Shown in pieces: positions 37,346-48,158 of a stretch of 64,000 bases of DNA (position 1 is the first letter of the stretch; every line of letters begins with the position of its first letter). The position numbers and the translations under genes were made by a program. The DNA is taken from the NCBI RefSeq assembly GCF_003590945.1, contig NZ_QYUK01000011.1, positions 1,206,001 to 1,270,000 on the forward strand, read 5' to 3'. Under the pieces are notes generated by a model that saw only the letters and a list, made by a program, of their open reading frames with translations, made no database searches and was not told the DNA's origin. This DNA comes from Oleomonas cavernae. GTDB lineage: Bacteria > Pseudomonadota > Alphaproteobacteria > Zavarziniales > Zavarziniaceae.

Positions 37346-40300
37346 ATGATGCTGCAGGACTGGGCGATCCTGCTCTTGTCGCTGGTCTATATCGGTAGCT
37401 TGTTCGCCATCGCCTATGCCGGCGACTGGCGCCCGCGGCAGGCTGCCACGTCGCAGCACCTGATCTATGCCCTTTCGCTCGCGATCTACTGCACATCCTG
37501 GACCTTCTACGGCAGCGTCGGCCGCGCGTCGGCCACCGGCTGGGATTTCTTCCTGATCTTCCTGGGGCCCATCCTCGTGATGTTGTTCGGGTATCGGCTG
37601 CTCGCCCGCATGATCTTGATCGCGCGCAATCAGAACATCACCTCGATCGCGGATTTCATCGGCTCGCGCTACGGCAAGAGCCGGGCGGTCTCGGCCATCA
37701 TCGCGGTGATCGCGATCGTCGGCGTGCTGCCCTATGTCGCGCTGCAGTTGAAGGCCGTGTCCGACAGCTTCGATGCCCTGGTCGGCCTGCCTCTCCACAG
37801 CAAGGCCGGCGACTATGACGCCTGGCGCGATACGGCCCTGATCGTCGCCGTGATGATGGCGGCCTTCACCATGCTGTTCGGCATCCGCCGGGCCCAGGCG
37901 ACCGAGCAGCATCGCGGCATGATGCTGGCGATCGCCTTCGAATCCCTGGTCAAGCTCGCGGCCTTCCTGGCCGTCGGCCTCTATGCCACGATCGAGATTT
38001 TTGGCGGTTTCGGCGGCCTGTTCGAACGCTTGAGGGACGACCCCGCCTTTGTCCAATTCGTCTCGCCGCGCGTCGATTTCAGTTGGGTGACGCTGACCGT
38101 GCTTTCGGCCTGCGGCTTCCTGTGCCTGCCGCGGCAGTTTCATGTCGCGGTGGTCGAACACGGCCCCGGCAGCCACCTGGGAACGGCGCGCTGGCTGTTC
38201 CCGCTCTACCTGGTGGTGATCAACCTGCTGGTCGTGCCGATCGCCATGGCGGGCATGGCCACGGCACCGGCCGGTACCAATCCCGACATGTACGTGCTCT
38301 CGGTGCCGATCATGCGCGGCGACGATCTGGTCTCGACCTTCGCCTTCATCGGCGGGTTGTCGGCGGCGACGTCGATGGTCATCGTCGCCTGCCTCGCCCT
38401 GTCGATCATGGCATCGAACGAGATTGCCATGCCCTTCCTGCTGCGCTGGCGCCGGCTGGAACGGCACGACAGCGGCCGGGTGGTGGTCGTCACCCGCCGG
38501 ATTGCCGTCGTCGTTGTCCTGCTGCTCGCCTATCTCTACGAGCGCGCGATGGTGGGTAGCCTGACCCTGGTGTCGATCGGCCTGATTTCCTTTGCCGCCG
38601 TGGCGCAGTTCGCGCCCGCCCTGGTCGTCGGCCTGCTGTGGCGGGGGGCTCATCGCAACGGCGCCGTGGCGGGGCTGACCGGCGGCGCGCTGGTCTGGCT
38701 GCTGACCCTGTTCCTGCCGTCGATCGTCGAGGGGGTGACCGGGGTCGTGCCCCTGCTGTCGATTCTGCCGGCCCCGCTCTCGGGCCTCGACCCGCTCAGC
38801 CAGGGTGTCTTCCTCAGCTTGGGGACCAACCTGCTCCTGCTGGTGGTGGTGTCGCTGTTCTCCCAGTCGCGCCAGCGCGATGTCGAGCAGGCCGAGGCCT
38901 TCGTCGCGCCCAGCGTCATCCTCGATCCCGAAACCGTCCAGCGGGCCGGCGGGTCGCTGTCGATCGCCGAGCTCAAGGACCTGTCCGCCCGCTTCATCGG
39001 CGCCGAGCAGGCCGAGCAGGCCTTCGCCGGGATCGAACGCACCGGCGTCAACCTGGCGGCCTTCACCGAGCGCCTGCTCTCGGGCGTGATCGGCGCCGCT
39101 TCGGCCCGCGTCGTGCTGGCCAGCGCCCGCCAGGGCTCCCGGCTGTCGGGCCGGGCCATGCGCGCCGTGCTGGGCGAAGCGTCCGAGGCGATCAGGCAGA
39201 ATTTCGCCCTGCTGCGCACCACGCTCGACCATGTCAGCCAAGGCATCGTGGTGTTCGACCACGAGAGCCGGCTGGCCACCTGGAACGAGCGCTTCTTCGA
39301 CATGCTCTGGCTGCCCAAGGAACAGGCCCGCGTGGGCGCGCAGACGAGCGAACTGGTGGCGATGGCCAGGCTTCACCAGTTGGGCAGCGTGCTGGCCAAG
39401 CCGGCCGACGGCCTCGCCGCCCTGCGCCAGGTCCAGCGCCCCGACGGCGCCCGGATCGAGCTGCGCTTCGATCCCATGCCCGGCGGCGGCTTTTCGATCA
39501 TGGTGACGGACGTCACCGAACGCTATGTCGCCGAGGCCGCGCTGAAACTGGCCAACGAAAGCCTGGAGCGCCGCGTGGGCGAGCGCACCGCCGACCTGAC
39601 CCGCGTGATCGCGGAACTGGACAAGGCCCGCGCCGGCGCCGAGGAGGCCAACCTGGGCAAGACCAAGTTCCTGGCCGCCGCCAGCCACGACCTGTTGCAG
39701 CCCCTGCACGCGGCGCGCCTGTTCGCCTCGGCCCTGGCCGACCGTCATCCCGACGAACCGCTGGTGGGCAAGGTCGACCAGGGGCTCGGTGCCGTCGAAG
39801 CACTGCTGGATGCCCTGCTCGACATCGCGCGCTTCGACCAGGGAGTCATGAATCCGGACTGGCAATCGGTCGCGGTCGGTCCGCTGATGGAAATGACCGC
39901 GGCGTCGCTGGCGCCGCTCGCCTCGCGGCGGGGGGTCGAGCTGGTGGTGGTGCCGTCGGGCCTGGCGGTCCGCACCGATCCGCAATTGCTGCGCCGGGTG
40001 GTGCAGAACTTCCTGTCGAACGCCATTCGCTACAGCGACCCCGCCCGGCCCCATTGCCGGGTTCTGGTCGGGGTCCGGCGGCGCGGCGACAAGGCAGTGA
40101 TCGAAGTGTGGGACAGCGGGCCCGGCATTCCCCTGGACCAGCAGGAGAATGTCTTTGGCGAATTCGTCCGGCTGGGGGCCAAGAGCGATGAATTCGGGGG
40201 CAGGGGCCTGGGCCTGGGCCTGGCCATCGTCGATCGCATCTGCCGCATCCTCGACCACCCCGTCGGGCTGCACTCGATCCTCGGGCGCGGCTCGGTGTTC

Positions 40301-40774
40301 TCCGTCGAAGTGCAGATCGCCGGCGAGGCGGTGGCGGTGCGCAAGGAGGTGGTGCTGCCGCGGCCGGTCGAAGTGCCGTCGACACGCTTGTTCGTCGTTG
40401 CCGTCGACGACGAGGCCACGATTCGCGAGGCGGTGACGGCGCTTCTCGAAGGCTGGCATTGCGATGTCGTGACGGCGGCCTCGCTCGAGGAGGCGCGCGG
40501 CGTCATTCGTGATGCACAGCGACTCCCTGACGTGCTGCTGGTCGACTACCACCTGGGCGGCAGCGCCAGCGGCCTGGCAGTGATCACCGCCCTGCGCCAG
40601 CAGGCCGGCCAGTTGCTGCCCGCAGCCCTGATTACAGCCGATCGCGAGCCGCGCCTGCGCCAGGAAGCCAAGCGCCACCAGGTCGAACTGCTGCCCAAGC
40701 CGGTGAAGCCCGCGGCCCTCCGCGCCTACCTCGATCACTTGCGCAAGATGAAGGGCCTGGCCGCGGCGAGCTGA
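37346..40774 (+). CDS. Hybrid sensor histidine kinase with SSS-type N-terminus, CrbS-like
   Basis: An 1142-residue membrane kinase. Residues 1-500 form about thirteen helices of the sodium/solute symporter (SSS) family, starting MMLQDWAILLLSLVYIGSLF. A PAS domain follows (TLDHVSQGIVVFDHESRLAT, about 630-750), then the dimerisation histidine in KFLAAASHDLLQPLHAARL (about residue 781), the ATPase N box RRVVQNFLSNAIRYSD, G1 VWDSGPGIPLD and G2 GRGLGLGLAIVDRI. A C-terminal receiver domain has VVAVDDEATIREAVTAL and the phosphorylated aspartate in VLLVDYHLGG near 1065. The layout matches CrbS/MxtR kinases, which with CrbR activate acetate utilisation. Adjacent acs supports this reading. Confidence 0.9.
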   Translation: MMLQDWAILLLSLVYIGSLFAIAYAGDWRPRQAATSQHLIYALSLAIYCTSWTFYGSVGRASATGWDFFLIFLGPILVMLFGYRLLARMILIARNQNITSIADFIGSRYGKSRAVSAIIAVIAIVGVLPYVALQLKAVSDSFDALVGLPLHSKAGDYDAWRDTALIVAVMMAAFTMLFGIRRAQATEQHRGMMLAIAFESLVKLAAFLAVGLYATIEIFGGFGGLFERLRDDPAFVQFVSPRVDFSWVTLTVLSACGFLCLPRQFHVAVVEHGPGSHLGTARWLFPLYLVVINLLVVPIAMAGMATAPAGTNPDMYVLSVPIMRGDDLVSTFAFIGGLSAATSMVIVACLALSIMASNEIAMPFLLRWRRLERHDSGRVVVVTRRIAVVVVLLLAYLYERAMVGSLTLVSIGLISFAAVAQFAPALVVGLLWRGAHRNGAVAGLTGGALVWLLTLFLPSIVEGVTGVVPLLSILPAPLSGLDPLSQGVFLSLGTNLLLLVVVSLFSQSRQRDVEQAEAFVAPSVILDPETVQRAGGSLSIAELKDLSARFIGAEQAEQAFAGIERTGVNLAAFTERLLSGVIGAASARVVLASARQGSRLSGRAMRAVLGEASEAIRQNFALLRTTLDHVSQGIVVFDHESRLATWNERFFDMLWLPKEQARVGAQTSELVAMARLHQLGSVLAKPADGLAALRQVQRPDGARIELRFDPMPGGGFSIMVTDVTERYVAEAALKLANESLERRVGERTADLTRVIAELDKARAGAEEANLGKTKFLAAASHDLLQPLHAARLFASALADRHPDEPLVGKVDQGLGAVEALLDALLDIARFDQGVMNPDWQSVAVGPLMEMTAASLAPLASRRGVELVVVPSGLAVRTDPQLLRRVVQNFLSNAIRYSDPARPHCRVLVGVRRRGDKAVIEVWDSGPGIPLDQQENVFGEFVRLGAKSDEFGGRGLGLGLAIVDRICRILDHPVGLHSILGRGSVFSVEVQIAGEAVAVRKEVVLPRPVEVPSTRLFVVAVDDEATIREAVTALLEGWHCDVVTAASLEEARGVIRDAQRLPDVLLVDYHLGGSASGLAVITALRQQAGQLLPAALITADREPRLRQEAKRHQVELLPKPVKPAALRAYLDHLRKMKGLAAAS

Positions 40775-40777
40775 GGT

Positions 40778-41465
40778 CTATTCGGCGGTCTTCATGTCCA
40801 GCAGCCGGGCGGCGATCACCGCCTGGGTGCGGCTGTGCACGCCCAGCTTTTTCAGGATGGCGGTAACGTGGGCCTTCACCGTCGCCTCGCCCACGGTCAA
40901 CTCGAAGGCGATCTGCTTGTTCAGCAGGCCCTGGGACATCATCGACAGGACCTTGAGCTGCTGCGGCGTCAACTCGCGCAGGCGCTTGGCGATTTCCTGC
41001 CGGCTGGTGCCGGCCTCGGTCCCGCCATAGACCGCGGCCGGGGGCAGCCAGACCTGGCCCTCCAGGATCTGGCCGATCGCCTCGGCGATGGTCTCGAGCG
41101 GGGCTGACTTAGGGATAAAGCCGGCCGCGCCGAATTCGATCGCCCGGCGCATCACCGTCTCGTCCGTGGTCGCCGAGACCATGGCGACCGGTACCAGGGG
41201 ATGGGCGGCCCGCATGGCGGCGAGGCCGGTGAAACCGTTCATGCCGGGCATGTTGAGGTCGAGGATGACGAGATCGGCCGTCCCCAGCCGATCGACCACG
41301 ACCTTGGCCTCGTCGAAACTGGCGGCATCGATGATCGTGACATTGGGCAAGCTTTGGGTCAGGGCATGCCGCATGGCATCCCTTACCAAAGGGTGATCGT
41401 CGGCTATGACGACGGTCCAGCCGGTATCAGTACCTTCCGTGGTCGAAATCGTTTGTTTCCCCCAT
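40778..41465 (-). CDS. LuxR-family response regulator, CrbR-like; start region unclear
   Basis: A response regulator of about 228 residues. The receiver domain needs VVIADDHPLVRDAMRHA, the phosphorylated aspartate in DLVILDLNMPGMNG and the AAGFIPKSAP switch region; a helix-turn-helix LTPQQLKVLSMMSQGLLNKQ follows. The only in-frame start inside the open frame (a TTG at 41389) would cut off the acidic pocket, so the real start must be further up. An ATG at 41465 is one frame away, with a five-C run (41459-41463) in between; four Cs would join them. I annotate from 41465. Its partner is the adjacent hybrid kinase. Confidence 0.8.
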
Positions 41466-41540
41466 TTTGTCTAGCCTAGCCGGGCTTGTCGGGTAAAGGC
41501 AACGCCTGCGATCAGGAGTCGCGGAACACAATAATAACCC

Positions 41541-41556
41541 TTAGACTTAAGTAGGG
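41541..41556. promoter_or_regulatory. Candidate CrbR-like operator (TACTTAAGTC motif)
   Basis: The palindromic core ACTTAAGT lies at 41545-41552, within TTAGACTTAAGTAGGG. It resembles the reverse TACTAAAGTC site at 37184-37195 (9 of 10 core bases). It is in the divergent region between the response-regulator and livG genes. Regulator binding is inference. Confidence 0.35.
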
Positions 41557-41700
41557 GATGGCCTTGCGCGGAGCGAGCCGGTAAAGGGAAGGAACAGGGC
41601 GCGACGGACGCCAAAAAAAAGCGAGCGAGAGGACACCCGACGTTCCGGAAGATCGCGATCAACGCGGCGCCGGCGCGTCATATGAAGGACGGGGGGCGCA

Positions 41701-42444
41701 TTGACTGACCTGGTTCTCGAAACCGAGGGCTTGACCAAGGAGTTTCGCGGTTTCCTTGCGGTCAAGGACGTGAACCTCAAGGTTCGCCGCGGCAGCATCC
41801 ATGCATTGATCGGCCCCAACGGTGCAGGCAAGACCACTGTTTTCAATCTGTTGACCAAGTTCCTGCAGCCGTCGGGGGCCATGTGCGCTTCAACGGTCAC
41901 GACATCACCCGTGCCAAGCCCGCCGACATCGCCAAGAAGGGCGTGGTCCGCTCGTTCCAGATCTCGGCCGTGTTTCCGCATCTCACCGTCATCGAAAATG
42001 TCCGCGTCGCCCTGCAGGCGACGAGCCCCATGGTGTTTCATTTCTGGCGTTCGACCCGTGAACTCGACCACCTGAACGAGCGGGCGCTCGAACTGGTCGA
42101 GGCGGTAGGCCTGTCGCCCTATGCCCGCACCCTGGCCGTCGAGCTGTCCTATGGTCGCAAGCGCGCGCTCGAGATTGCCACCACCCTGGCGCTGGACCCG
42201 GAACTGATGCTGCTGGACGAACCGACCCAGGGCATGGGCCATGAGGACGTCGGCCGTATCATCGACCTGATTCGCCGCATCCGCGAAGGCCGGACCATTC
42301 TGATGGTCGAACACAACATGTCCGTTGTGGCCGACCTCTCCGATACCATCACCGTGCTGCAGCGCGGCCAGATCCTGGCCGAGGGACCCTATGCCACCGT
42401 GTCCAAGGATCCCGCGGTGATCGAAGCCTATATGGGGACCGACC

Positions 42445-42452
<8 letters not shown>
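41701..42452 (+). CDS. livG: Branched-chain amino acid ABC transporter ATP-binding protein, LivG-type, apparent frameshift
   Basis: A predicted 250-residue ATPase of the LivG type, read in two frames. Walker A GPNGAGKTTVFNLLT is in the first frame; the second holds NGHDITRAKPADIAKKGVVR, the signature ELSYGRKRALEIA and Walker B LMLLDEPTQGMGHED with MVEHNMSVV. A signature serine-glycine pattern (SYGRK) replaces the usual SGGQ. One G missing from five at 41874-41878 links them through SGGHVRFN. Start is TTG at 41701, close to GGGGGG. It is first in a livG-livF-livJ-livH-livM-like cluster that feeds branched-chain or related amino acids. Confidence 0.88.
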
Positions 42453-43178
<726 letters not shown>

Positions 43179-43213
43179 CTTATCACATATCTGGACTTCC
43201 TGGGGAGGATGAC

Positions 43214-44421
43214 ATGTTCAAGAAGGCATTGCTTGCGGGCGTTGCGCTGTCGGCGTTCCTGACCGGCTCGGCCATGGCGGCCGGGGTCTCCGGCGACAAG
43301 GTGGTGATCGGTGTCCTGACCGACCTGTCGGGCGTCTACACCGATATTTCGGGCAAGGGCTCGATCCTGGCGGCCGAAATGGCGGTTGCCGAATTCGGCG
43401 GCAAGGTGCTCGACAAGCCGATCGAAATCCTCAGCGCCGACCATCAGAACAAGGCCGACATCGCCGCCAACGTGGCGCGCGAGTGGATCGACACCAAGGG
43501 TGCCGACGTCATGGTCGACCTGGTCAACTCGGCCGCCGGCTTGGCGGTACAGGGCGTGGGCAAGGAAAAGGGCATCGTCACCATCAATACCGGTGCCGCT
43601 TCCGTCCGCCTGACCCAGAAGGAATGCTCGCCGACCGGCTTCCACTGGATCTACGACACCTATGCGCTGGCCCATGTGACGCCGCCGGTAATCATTGCCG
43701 AAGGCGGCAACACCTGGTTCATCATGACCGCCGACTACGCCTTCGGTCACAGCCTCGAGGCCGACGCCATGGCCGTGGTCAAGGAACTGGGTGGTACGGT
43801 GGTCGGCTCGGTCCGCCACCCGTTCCCGTCGTCCGACCTCTCCTCGTTCCTGCTCCAGGCGCAGGCGTCGGGCGCCAAGGTGATCGCGCTCGCCAATGCC
43901 GGCCAGGACACCATCAACTCGGTGAAGCAGGCGGCTGAATTCGGCATCGTCTCGGGTGGCCAGAAGCTCGTCGCGCTGCTCGCCTTCGACACCGACATTC
44001 ATTCGCTGGGCCTGGAACTGGGCCAGGGCCTGACCGTCACCACCGGCTTCTACTGGGACCTGGACGACGAGACCCGCGCCTTCTCCAAGAAGTTTTTCGA
44101 CAAGTTCGGCAAGATGCCGACCATGGTCCAGGCGGCGGTCTATTCCGGCACCCTGCACTACCTCAATGCGGTCAAGGCCAGCGGTACCGACGAAGGTGCC
44201 GTGGTTGCGGCCAAGATGCGGGAAACCCGGTGAAGGACGCCGTCATCCACGACGGCAAGATCAGCGCCAACGGCAGCGTGATTCACGACATGTACCTGAT
44301 GGAAGTGAAGAAGCCGTCCGAGTCGACCGGCGAATGGGACATCTACAAGCTGGTCAAGACGGTCCCGGGCGCCCAGGCGTTCCAGGATCCGGCGAAGTCC
44401 GGCTGCCCGCTCGTACAGTAA
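43214..44421 (+). CDS. livJ: Branched-chain amino acid ABC transporter substrate-binding protein, apparent frameshift
   Basis: A predicted 402-residue periplasmic protein of the LivJ/LivK (Leu/Ile/Val-binding) type. The signal peptide MFKKALLAGVALSAFLTGSA is followed by VVIGVLTDLSGVYTDISGKG, IEILSADHQNKADIAANVAR and WFIMTADYAFGHSLEADA. One C missing at 44226-44228 restores MRETPVKDAVIHDG and a normal C-terminus ending in QDPAKSGCPLVQ. The ligand may be an amino acid or an amide; no residue set decides it. SD CTGGGGAGGATGAC precedes ATG 43214. Confidence 0.9.
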
Positions 44422-44461
44422 CCAGCGAGGTGAAACGCCCGACGACGACGGAACGAAACGC

Positions 44462-45348
44462 ATGTTCGACCTGATCGGTGTTCCCCCCAGGCCTTGTTCG
44501 GCCAGCTTCTGCTGGGGCTCATCAATGGCTCCTTCTACGCCCTGCTGAGCCTCGGGCTTGCCGTGATCTTCGGTATGCTGAACGTGATCAATTTCGCCCA
44601 CGGCGCCCTTTATATGGTCGGGGCGTTCGTGGCCTGGTTCCTGCTGAACAAGCTGGGCCTGGGCTACTGGTGGGCGTTGATCATCACCCCCGTCGTCGTC
44701 GGTGCCTTCGGGATGCTGATCGAGAAGACCATGCTGTCGCGCCTCTACAAGCTCGACCATCTCTACGGCCTGCTCCTGACTTTCGGCCTGGCCCTGCTGC
44801 TGGAAGGGGCCTTCCGCCACCAATTCGGCGTCTCGGGCCTGCCCTATGCGACGCCGGCGGAACTGGCGGGCGGCACCAATCTCGGCTTCATGTTCCTGCC
44901 GTTCTACCGCGGCTGGGTCGTGCTGCTGTCGATCGTCGTGTGCCTTGCCACCTGGTTCGCCATCGAGAAGACCAGGCTGGGCTCCTATCTGCGCGCGGCG
45001 ACCGAAAACCCCCGGCTGGTCCAGGCCTTCGGCATCAACGTGCCGGCCATGATCACCCTGACCTATGGCGCCGGCGTGGCCCTGGCGGGGCTTGCCGGGG
45101 TGATGGCGGCGCCGATCTATTCGGTCAACCCGCTGATGGGCTCCAACCTGATCATCGTGGTCTTTGCCGTGGTCGTGATCGGCGGCATGGGCTCGATCTT
45201 CGGCGCGGTGGTGTCCGGCTACATGCTGGGCATTTTTGAAGGCCTGACCAAGGTATTCCTGCCCGAAGCGTCCAATATCGTGGTCTTCGTCATCATGGTC
45301 GTCGTCTTGTTGCTGCGCCCGGCGGGCCTGTTCGGGCGGGAGCGTTGA
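44462..45348 (+). CDS. livH: Branched-chain amino acid ABC transporter permease, LivH-type, apparent frameshift
   Basis: A predicted 295-residue inner-membrane permease with about eight helices. After the start ATG at 44462 (MFDLIGVPPQALFG after correction) it reads GLINGSFYALLSLGLAVIFG, NVINFAHGALYMVGAF and, near the end, VVVIGGMGSIFGAVVSGYML, the family signature. One C missing from the six-base run at 44483-44488 explains why the ATG and the rest lie in different frames; without it the open frame begins at an internal start at 44494. It follows livJ by 40 bases. Confidence 0.88.
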
Positions 45349-45350
45349 GC

Positions 45351-46280
45351 ATGTCGAAGAACACCACCCTCACCATCACCGTCGTCCTGGTCGGCCTGCT
45401 GCTGATCGCGCCCTTTGGCCTGTACCCCGCCTTCGTGATGAAGGCGCTGTGCTTTGCCCTGTTCGCCTGCGCCTTCAACCTGATGCTGGGCTTTGTCGGC
45501 CTGCTGTCCTTCGGCCATGCCGCGTTCTTCGGGGCCGCGGCCTATGCCACCGGCTATGCCGCCAAGTTCTGGGGCTTCACGCCAGAGCTGGCGATCCTGT
45601 TCGGCGGCCTGGTGGGAGGTGCGCTGGGCCTGATCGTCGGTTGGGTGGCGATCCGCCGCCAGGGCATCTACTTCGCCATGATCACCCTGGCGATCGCCCA
45701 GATGATCTTCTTCGTCGCGATCCAGGCGGGCTCCATCACCGGCGGCGAAGACGGCCTCCAGGGCGTGCCGCGCGGCCATCTCTTCGGCCTGATCAGCCTG
45801 GAAGAACCGCTGGTCATGTATTACTTCGTGCTGGCGGTGTTCCTGCTGTGCTTTGCCCTGATCTGGCGCATCGTCCATTCGCCCTTCGGCAACGTGCTGA
45901 AGGCGATCCGCGAGAACGAGCCCAGGGCGATTTCGCTGGGCTACAAGGTCGAACGCTTCAAGCTCTTCGCCTTCGGCCTGTCGGCGGCCCTGGCCGGCGT
46001 CGCCGGCGGCACCAAGGCGATCTCGGTCCAGCTCGCCTCGCTGACCGACGTGACCTGGCAGATGTCGGGCGAGGTCATCCTGATGACCCTGCTGGGCGGC
46101 GTCGGCACCCTGGTTGGCCCGGCCGTGGGCGGTGCCCTGGTGGTGACGCTGGAGCATTTCCTCGCCACCTCGGGCCTGCCGGTCACCATGATCATCGGCG
46201 CGATCTTCGTGGTCTGCGTGCTGGCCTTCCGGCGCGGCATCGTCGGCGAGGTCAATGCCCTGCTGACACGCAAGCGGTAG
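45351..46280 (+). CDS. livM: Branched-chain amino acid ABC transporter permease, LivM-type
   Basis: A 309-residue inner-membrane permease, intact in one frame. Features: MLGFVGLLSFGHAAFFGAAA, the GGEDGLQGVPRG region and VKAIRENEPRAISLGY-like coupling loop (seen as LKAIRENEPRAISLGYKVER), and GGVGTLVGPAVGGALV at the end. LivM-type proteins carry the extra family loops. It starts at ATG 45351 (MSKNTTLTIT); a TTG two codons upstream overlaps the livH stop. It is convergent with the cyclase gene, four bases apart. Confidence 0.9.
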   Translation: MSKNTTLTITVVLVGLLLIAPFGLYPAFVMKALCFALFACAFNLMLGFVGLLSFGHAAFFGAAAYATGYAAKFWGFTPELAILFGGLVGGALGLIVGWVAIRRQGIYFAMITLAIAQMIFFVAIQAGSITGGEDGLQGVPRGHLFGLISLEEPLVMYYFVLAVFLLCFALIWRIVHSPFGNVLKAIRENEPRAISLGYKVERFKLFAFGLSAALAGVAGGTKAISVQLASLTDVTWQMSGEVILMTLLGGVGTLVGPAVGGALVVTLEHFLATSGLPVTMIIGAIFVVCVLAFRRGIVGEVNALLTRKR

Positions 46281-46283
46281 TCG

Positions 46284-48137
46284 TCACCGCCGGCGGCGAA
46301 GCAGGTACATCGGCATGCGGCCGAACTGTTTCGCCGTCGGGATGGTGCCGACATATTCCGAACTGAAATCGCGCGAGGTCAGCGCCAGTTCGGCGGCGAA
46401 GGCTTCCGAGACGAAGACCTTGCCGGTGAAGGCGATCGGCTCGATGCGGGCGCAACGGGTTACCTGGGCGCCGAAGAAGGTCTCCTCCTCCAGCACATTG
46501 TCCCAGCCCGAATAGATCGGCCCCATGTGACCGCCCACGCGCAGGGCCAGGCCCTCGGGCAGGCCGTGCTTGGCCAGGTCGATCCTGCCCATCTCGTCCT
46601 GGAAATCCAGGGCCAGGGCCGCGGCCGAGGGGGCGTCGCGCATCACGGTGTGGATGGCATCGCCCCAGGTATTCTTGAACAGCACGCCATTGTCGTGGCG
46701 CTTGGTCGCCCGGGCCAGCTTGCCCATCACTTCCCGGAAGAAGGCGGGGATGGTCACGTCGTTCAGCTTCGAGAAACCCTTGACGTCGCAGAACAGCAGG
46801 GCGCGGAGCACGCGCGACGGCACCCGCGCGCCAGGCTCCACCACCGACTGGGCCGGCACGGCGGCGACGCCGTTGGCCGCCGGGGCGCAGGCCTCGGCGG
46901 TCAGCATCTGGGCGGCCCCGGCGACCTCGCCCGGCCAGATGACGTCGCAGTCGCGCCCCAGTTCGTCGCGCCAGAAGGCGACATCGGCCGCCGTACCCGC
47001 CGGCCCGGCCGATGCGACGCCGTCCCACACCGCCAGTTGCACCGCCGGCCCGCCCAGCATGTCGGCCCGCATCACGGCAAGGCCCATGGCATAGCGCGCG
47101 GCATAACCGAAAATATCGTCGTCGCCCAGGAACGGGTCGAAGGTCGCCAGGCTCACCCGGATGCGCGGGTGATGGATCAGCCGTTCGAAGCGTTCGACCC
47201 AGGCGGGGCCGGAATCGGCGACCGAGGTACGGACGAAGTCCTCGTAGGCGAAGGGCAGGACCACATGCACCTCGCCGCCGGCCTCGATGATCGCCTCGGC
47301 GAACAGGATGTCGGCGCCCGAGGCCAGCGAGCCGTAACCGGCCTTGACCTTGTAGCGCGCCACCGCGTCGCGGATACCCGCGGCAACCGCTGCCTCCATG
47401 GCGGCGGGGAAGCGGCCGGGCCGGCCCCAGGGGGTCAGGCGATGGCCGGTGAAATGGGCGACCGCCGGGGGCGTCATCGGCGCCAGGATCGCCTTGTCCA
47501 GGCCGCGCGCGCCGATCACCAGGCGCAATTGCCGCCTGGTCGAGGCGATCTCGGTCAGGTCCAGGTCGGGCAGGGTCATGGCCTGGGCCACGGCGTCGCC
47601 GGCGGTTGCGGTATCGCCCAGGATCAGCGCCGCCTCGGCGGTGGTTGCCAGTTCCCAGAAGTTGAGCGGCCGGGCAGGGGCATCGGCCGCGGGCTTCAGG
47701 TGGCGCTGGGCCAGTTCGGCAAAGCCCTTGGCATTCACCTCGTCGCCGGCCAGCAGGTACAAGGTCGCCGCATTGATCGCCGGGTAGTAGTCGGGATAGC
47801 GGACATAGGCCGCGCGGTAGGAGGAGGCCGCCTCGTGCAGCTTCAGCCGCCGCTCCTCGCCGGTCAGGGCCAGGGCCTCGTCCTTCAGGATGCGGCCGAT
47901 CAGGGTGGCATAGTCGAGTCCCAAGTCCGGGTTGAGGCCGTATTCCTCGTAGCGGCGGTGGGCCAGTTCGCTGGCCCCGGCGCGGGCGAGGCACAGCACC
48001 GCCTCGAAGGCGAGGCGGGAGTCGAAGCCATGCTCATCGATCGCGGTGCGGGCGAGATCGAAGGCCTCGAACAGTTCGCCCCGCTTGCGGGCGGCGCGCA
48101 CGGCACGCAGGACATCGTCGACAGCCTCGGCAGACAT
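46284..48137 (-). CDS. TPR/TRAF-binding-like protein with adenylate/guanylate cyclase-homology domain
   Basis: A 617-residue cytoplasmic protein. The N-terminal half (to about 400) is helical and repeat-like (LFEAFDLARTAIDEHGFDSR, AFEAVLCLARAGASELAHRR), like the TPR/TRAF-binding regions fused to cyclases. The C-terminal 200 residues are a class III cyclase homology domain: metal aspartates in ALLFCDVKGFSKLND and NTWGDAIHTVM are kept. The transition-state asparagine is replaced by threonine in GAQVTRCARIEP. Nucleotide cyclase activity is thus uncertain. It lies 21 bases downstream of a Crp-type gene on the same strand. Start at ATG 48137 fits better than TTG 48152. Confidence 0.82.
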   Translation of the reverse strand: MSAEAVDDVLRAVRAARKRGELFEAFDLARTAIDEHGFDSRLAFEAVLCLARAGASELAHRRYEEYGLNPDLGLDYATLIGRILKDEALALTGEERRLKLHEAASSYRAAYVRYPDYYPAINAATLYLLAGDEVNAKGFAELAQRHLKPAADAPARPLNFWELATTAEAALILGDTATAGDAVAQAMTLPDLDLTEIASTRRQLRLVIGARGLDKAILAPMTPPAVAHFTGHRLTPWGRPGRFPAAMEAAVAAGIRDAVARYKVKAGYGSLASGADILFAEAIIEAGGEVHVVLPFAYEDFVRTSVADSGPAWVERFERLIHHPRIRVSLATFDPFLGDDDIFGYAARYAMGLAVMRADMLGGPAVQLAVWDGVASAGPAGTAADVAFWRDELGRDCDVIWPGEVAGAAQMLTAEACAPAANGVAAVPAQSVVEPGARVPSRVLRALLFCDVKGFSKLNDVTIPAFFREVMGKLARATKRHDNGVLFKNTWGDAIHTVMRDAPSAAALALDFQDEMGRIDLAKHGLPEGLALRVGGHMGPIYSGWDNVLEEETFFGAQVTRCARIEPIAFTGKVFVSEAFAAELALTSRDFSSEYVGTIPTAKQFGRMPMYLLRRRR

Positions 48138-48158
48138 TCGTTCAGGTCCCAAATCCTC

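Noticed and set aside
37274-40738. Very long open frame opposite the hybrid kinase gene
   Set aside because: It is rich in His, Gln, Arg and Asp, the typical product of reading a GC-rich gene backwards, while the plus strand gives a complete kinase.
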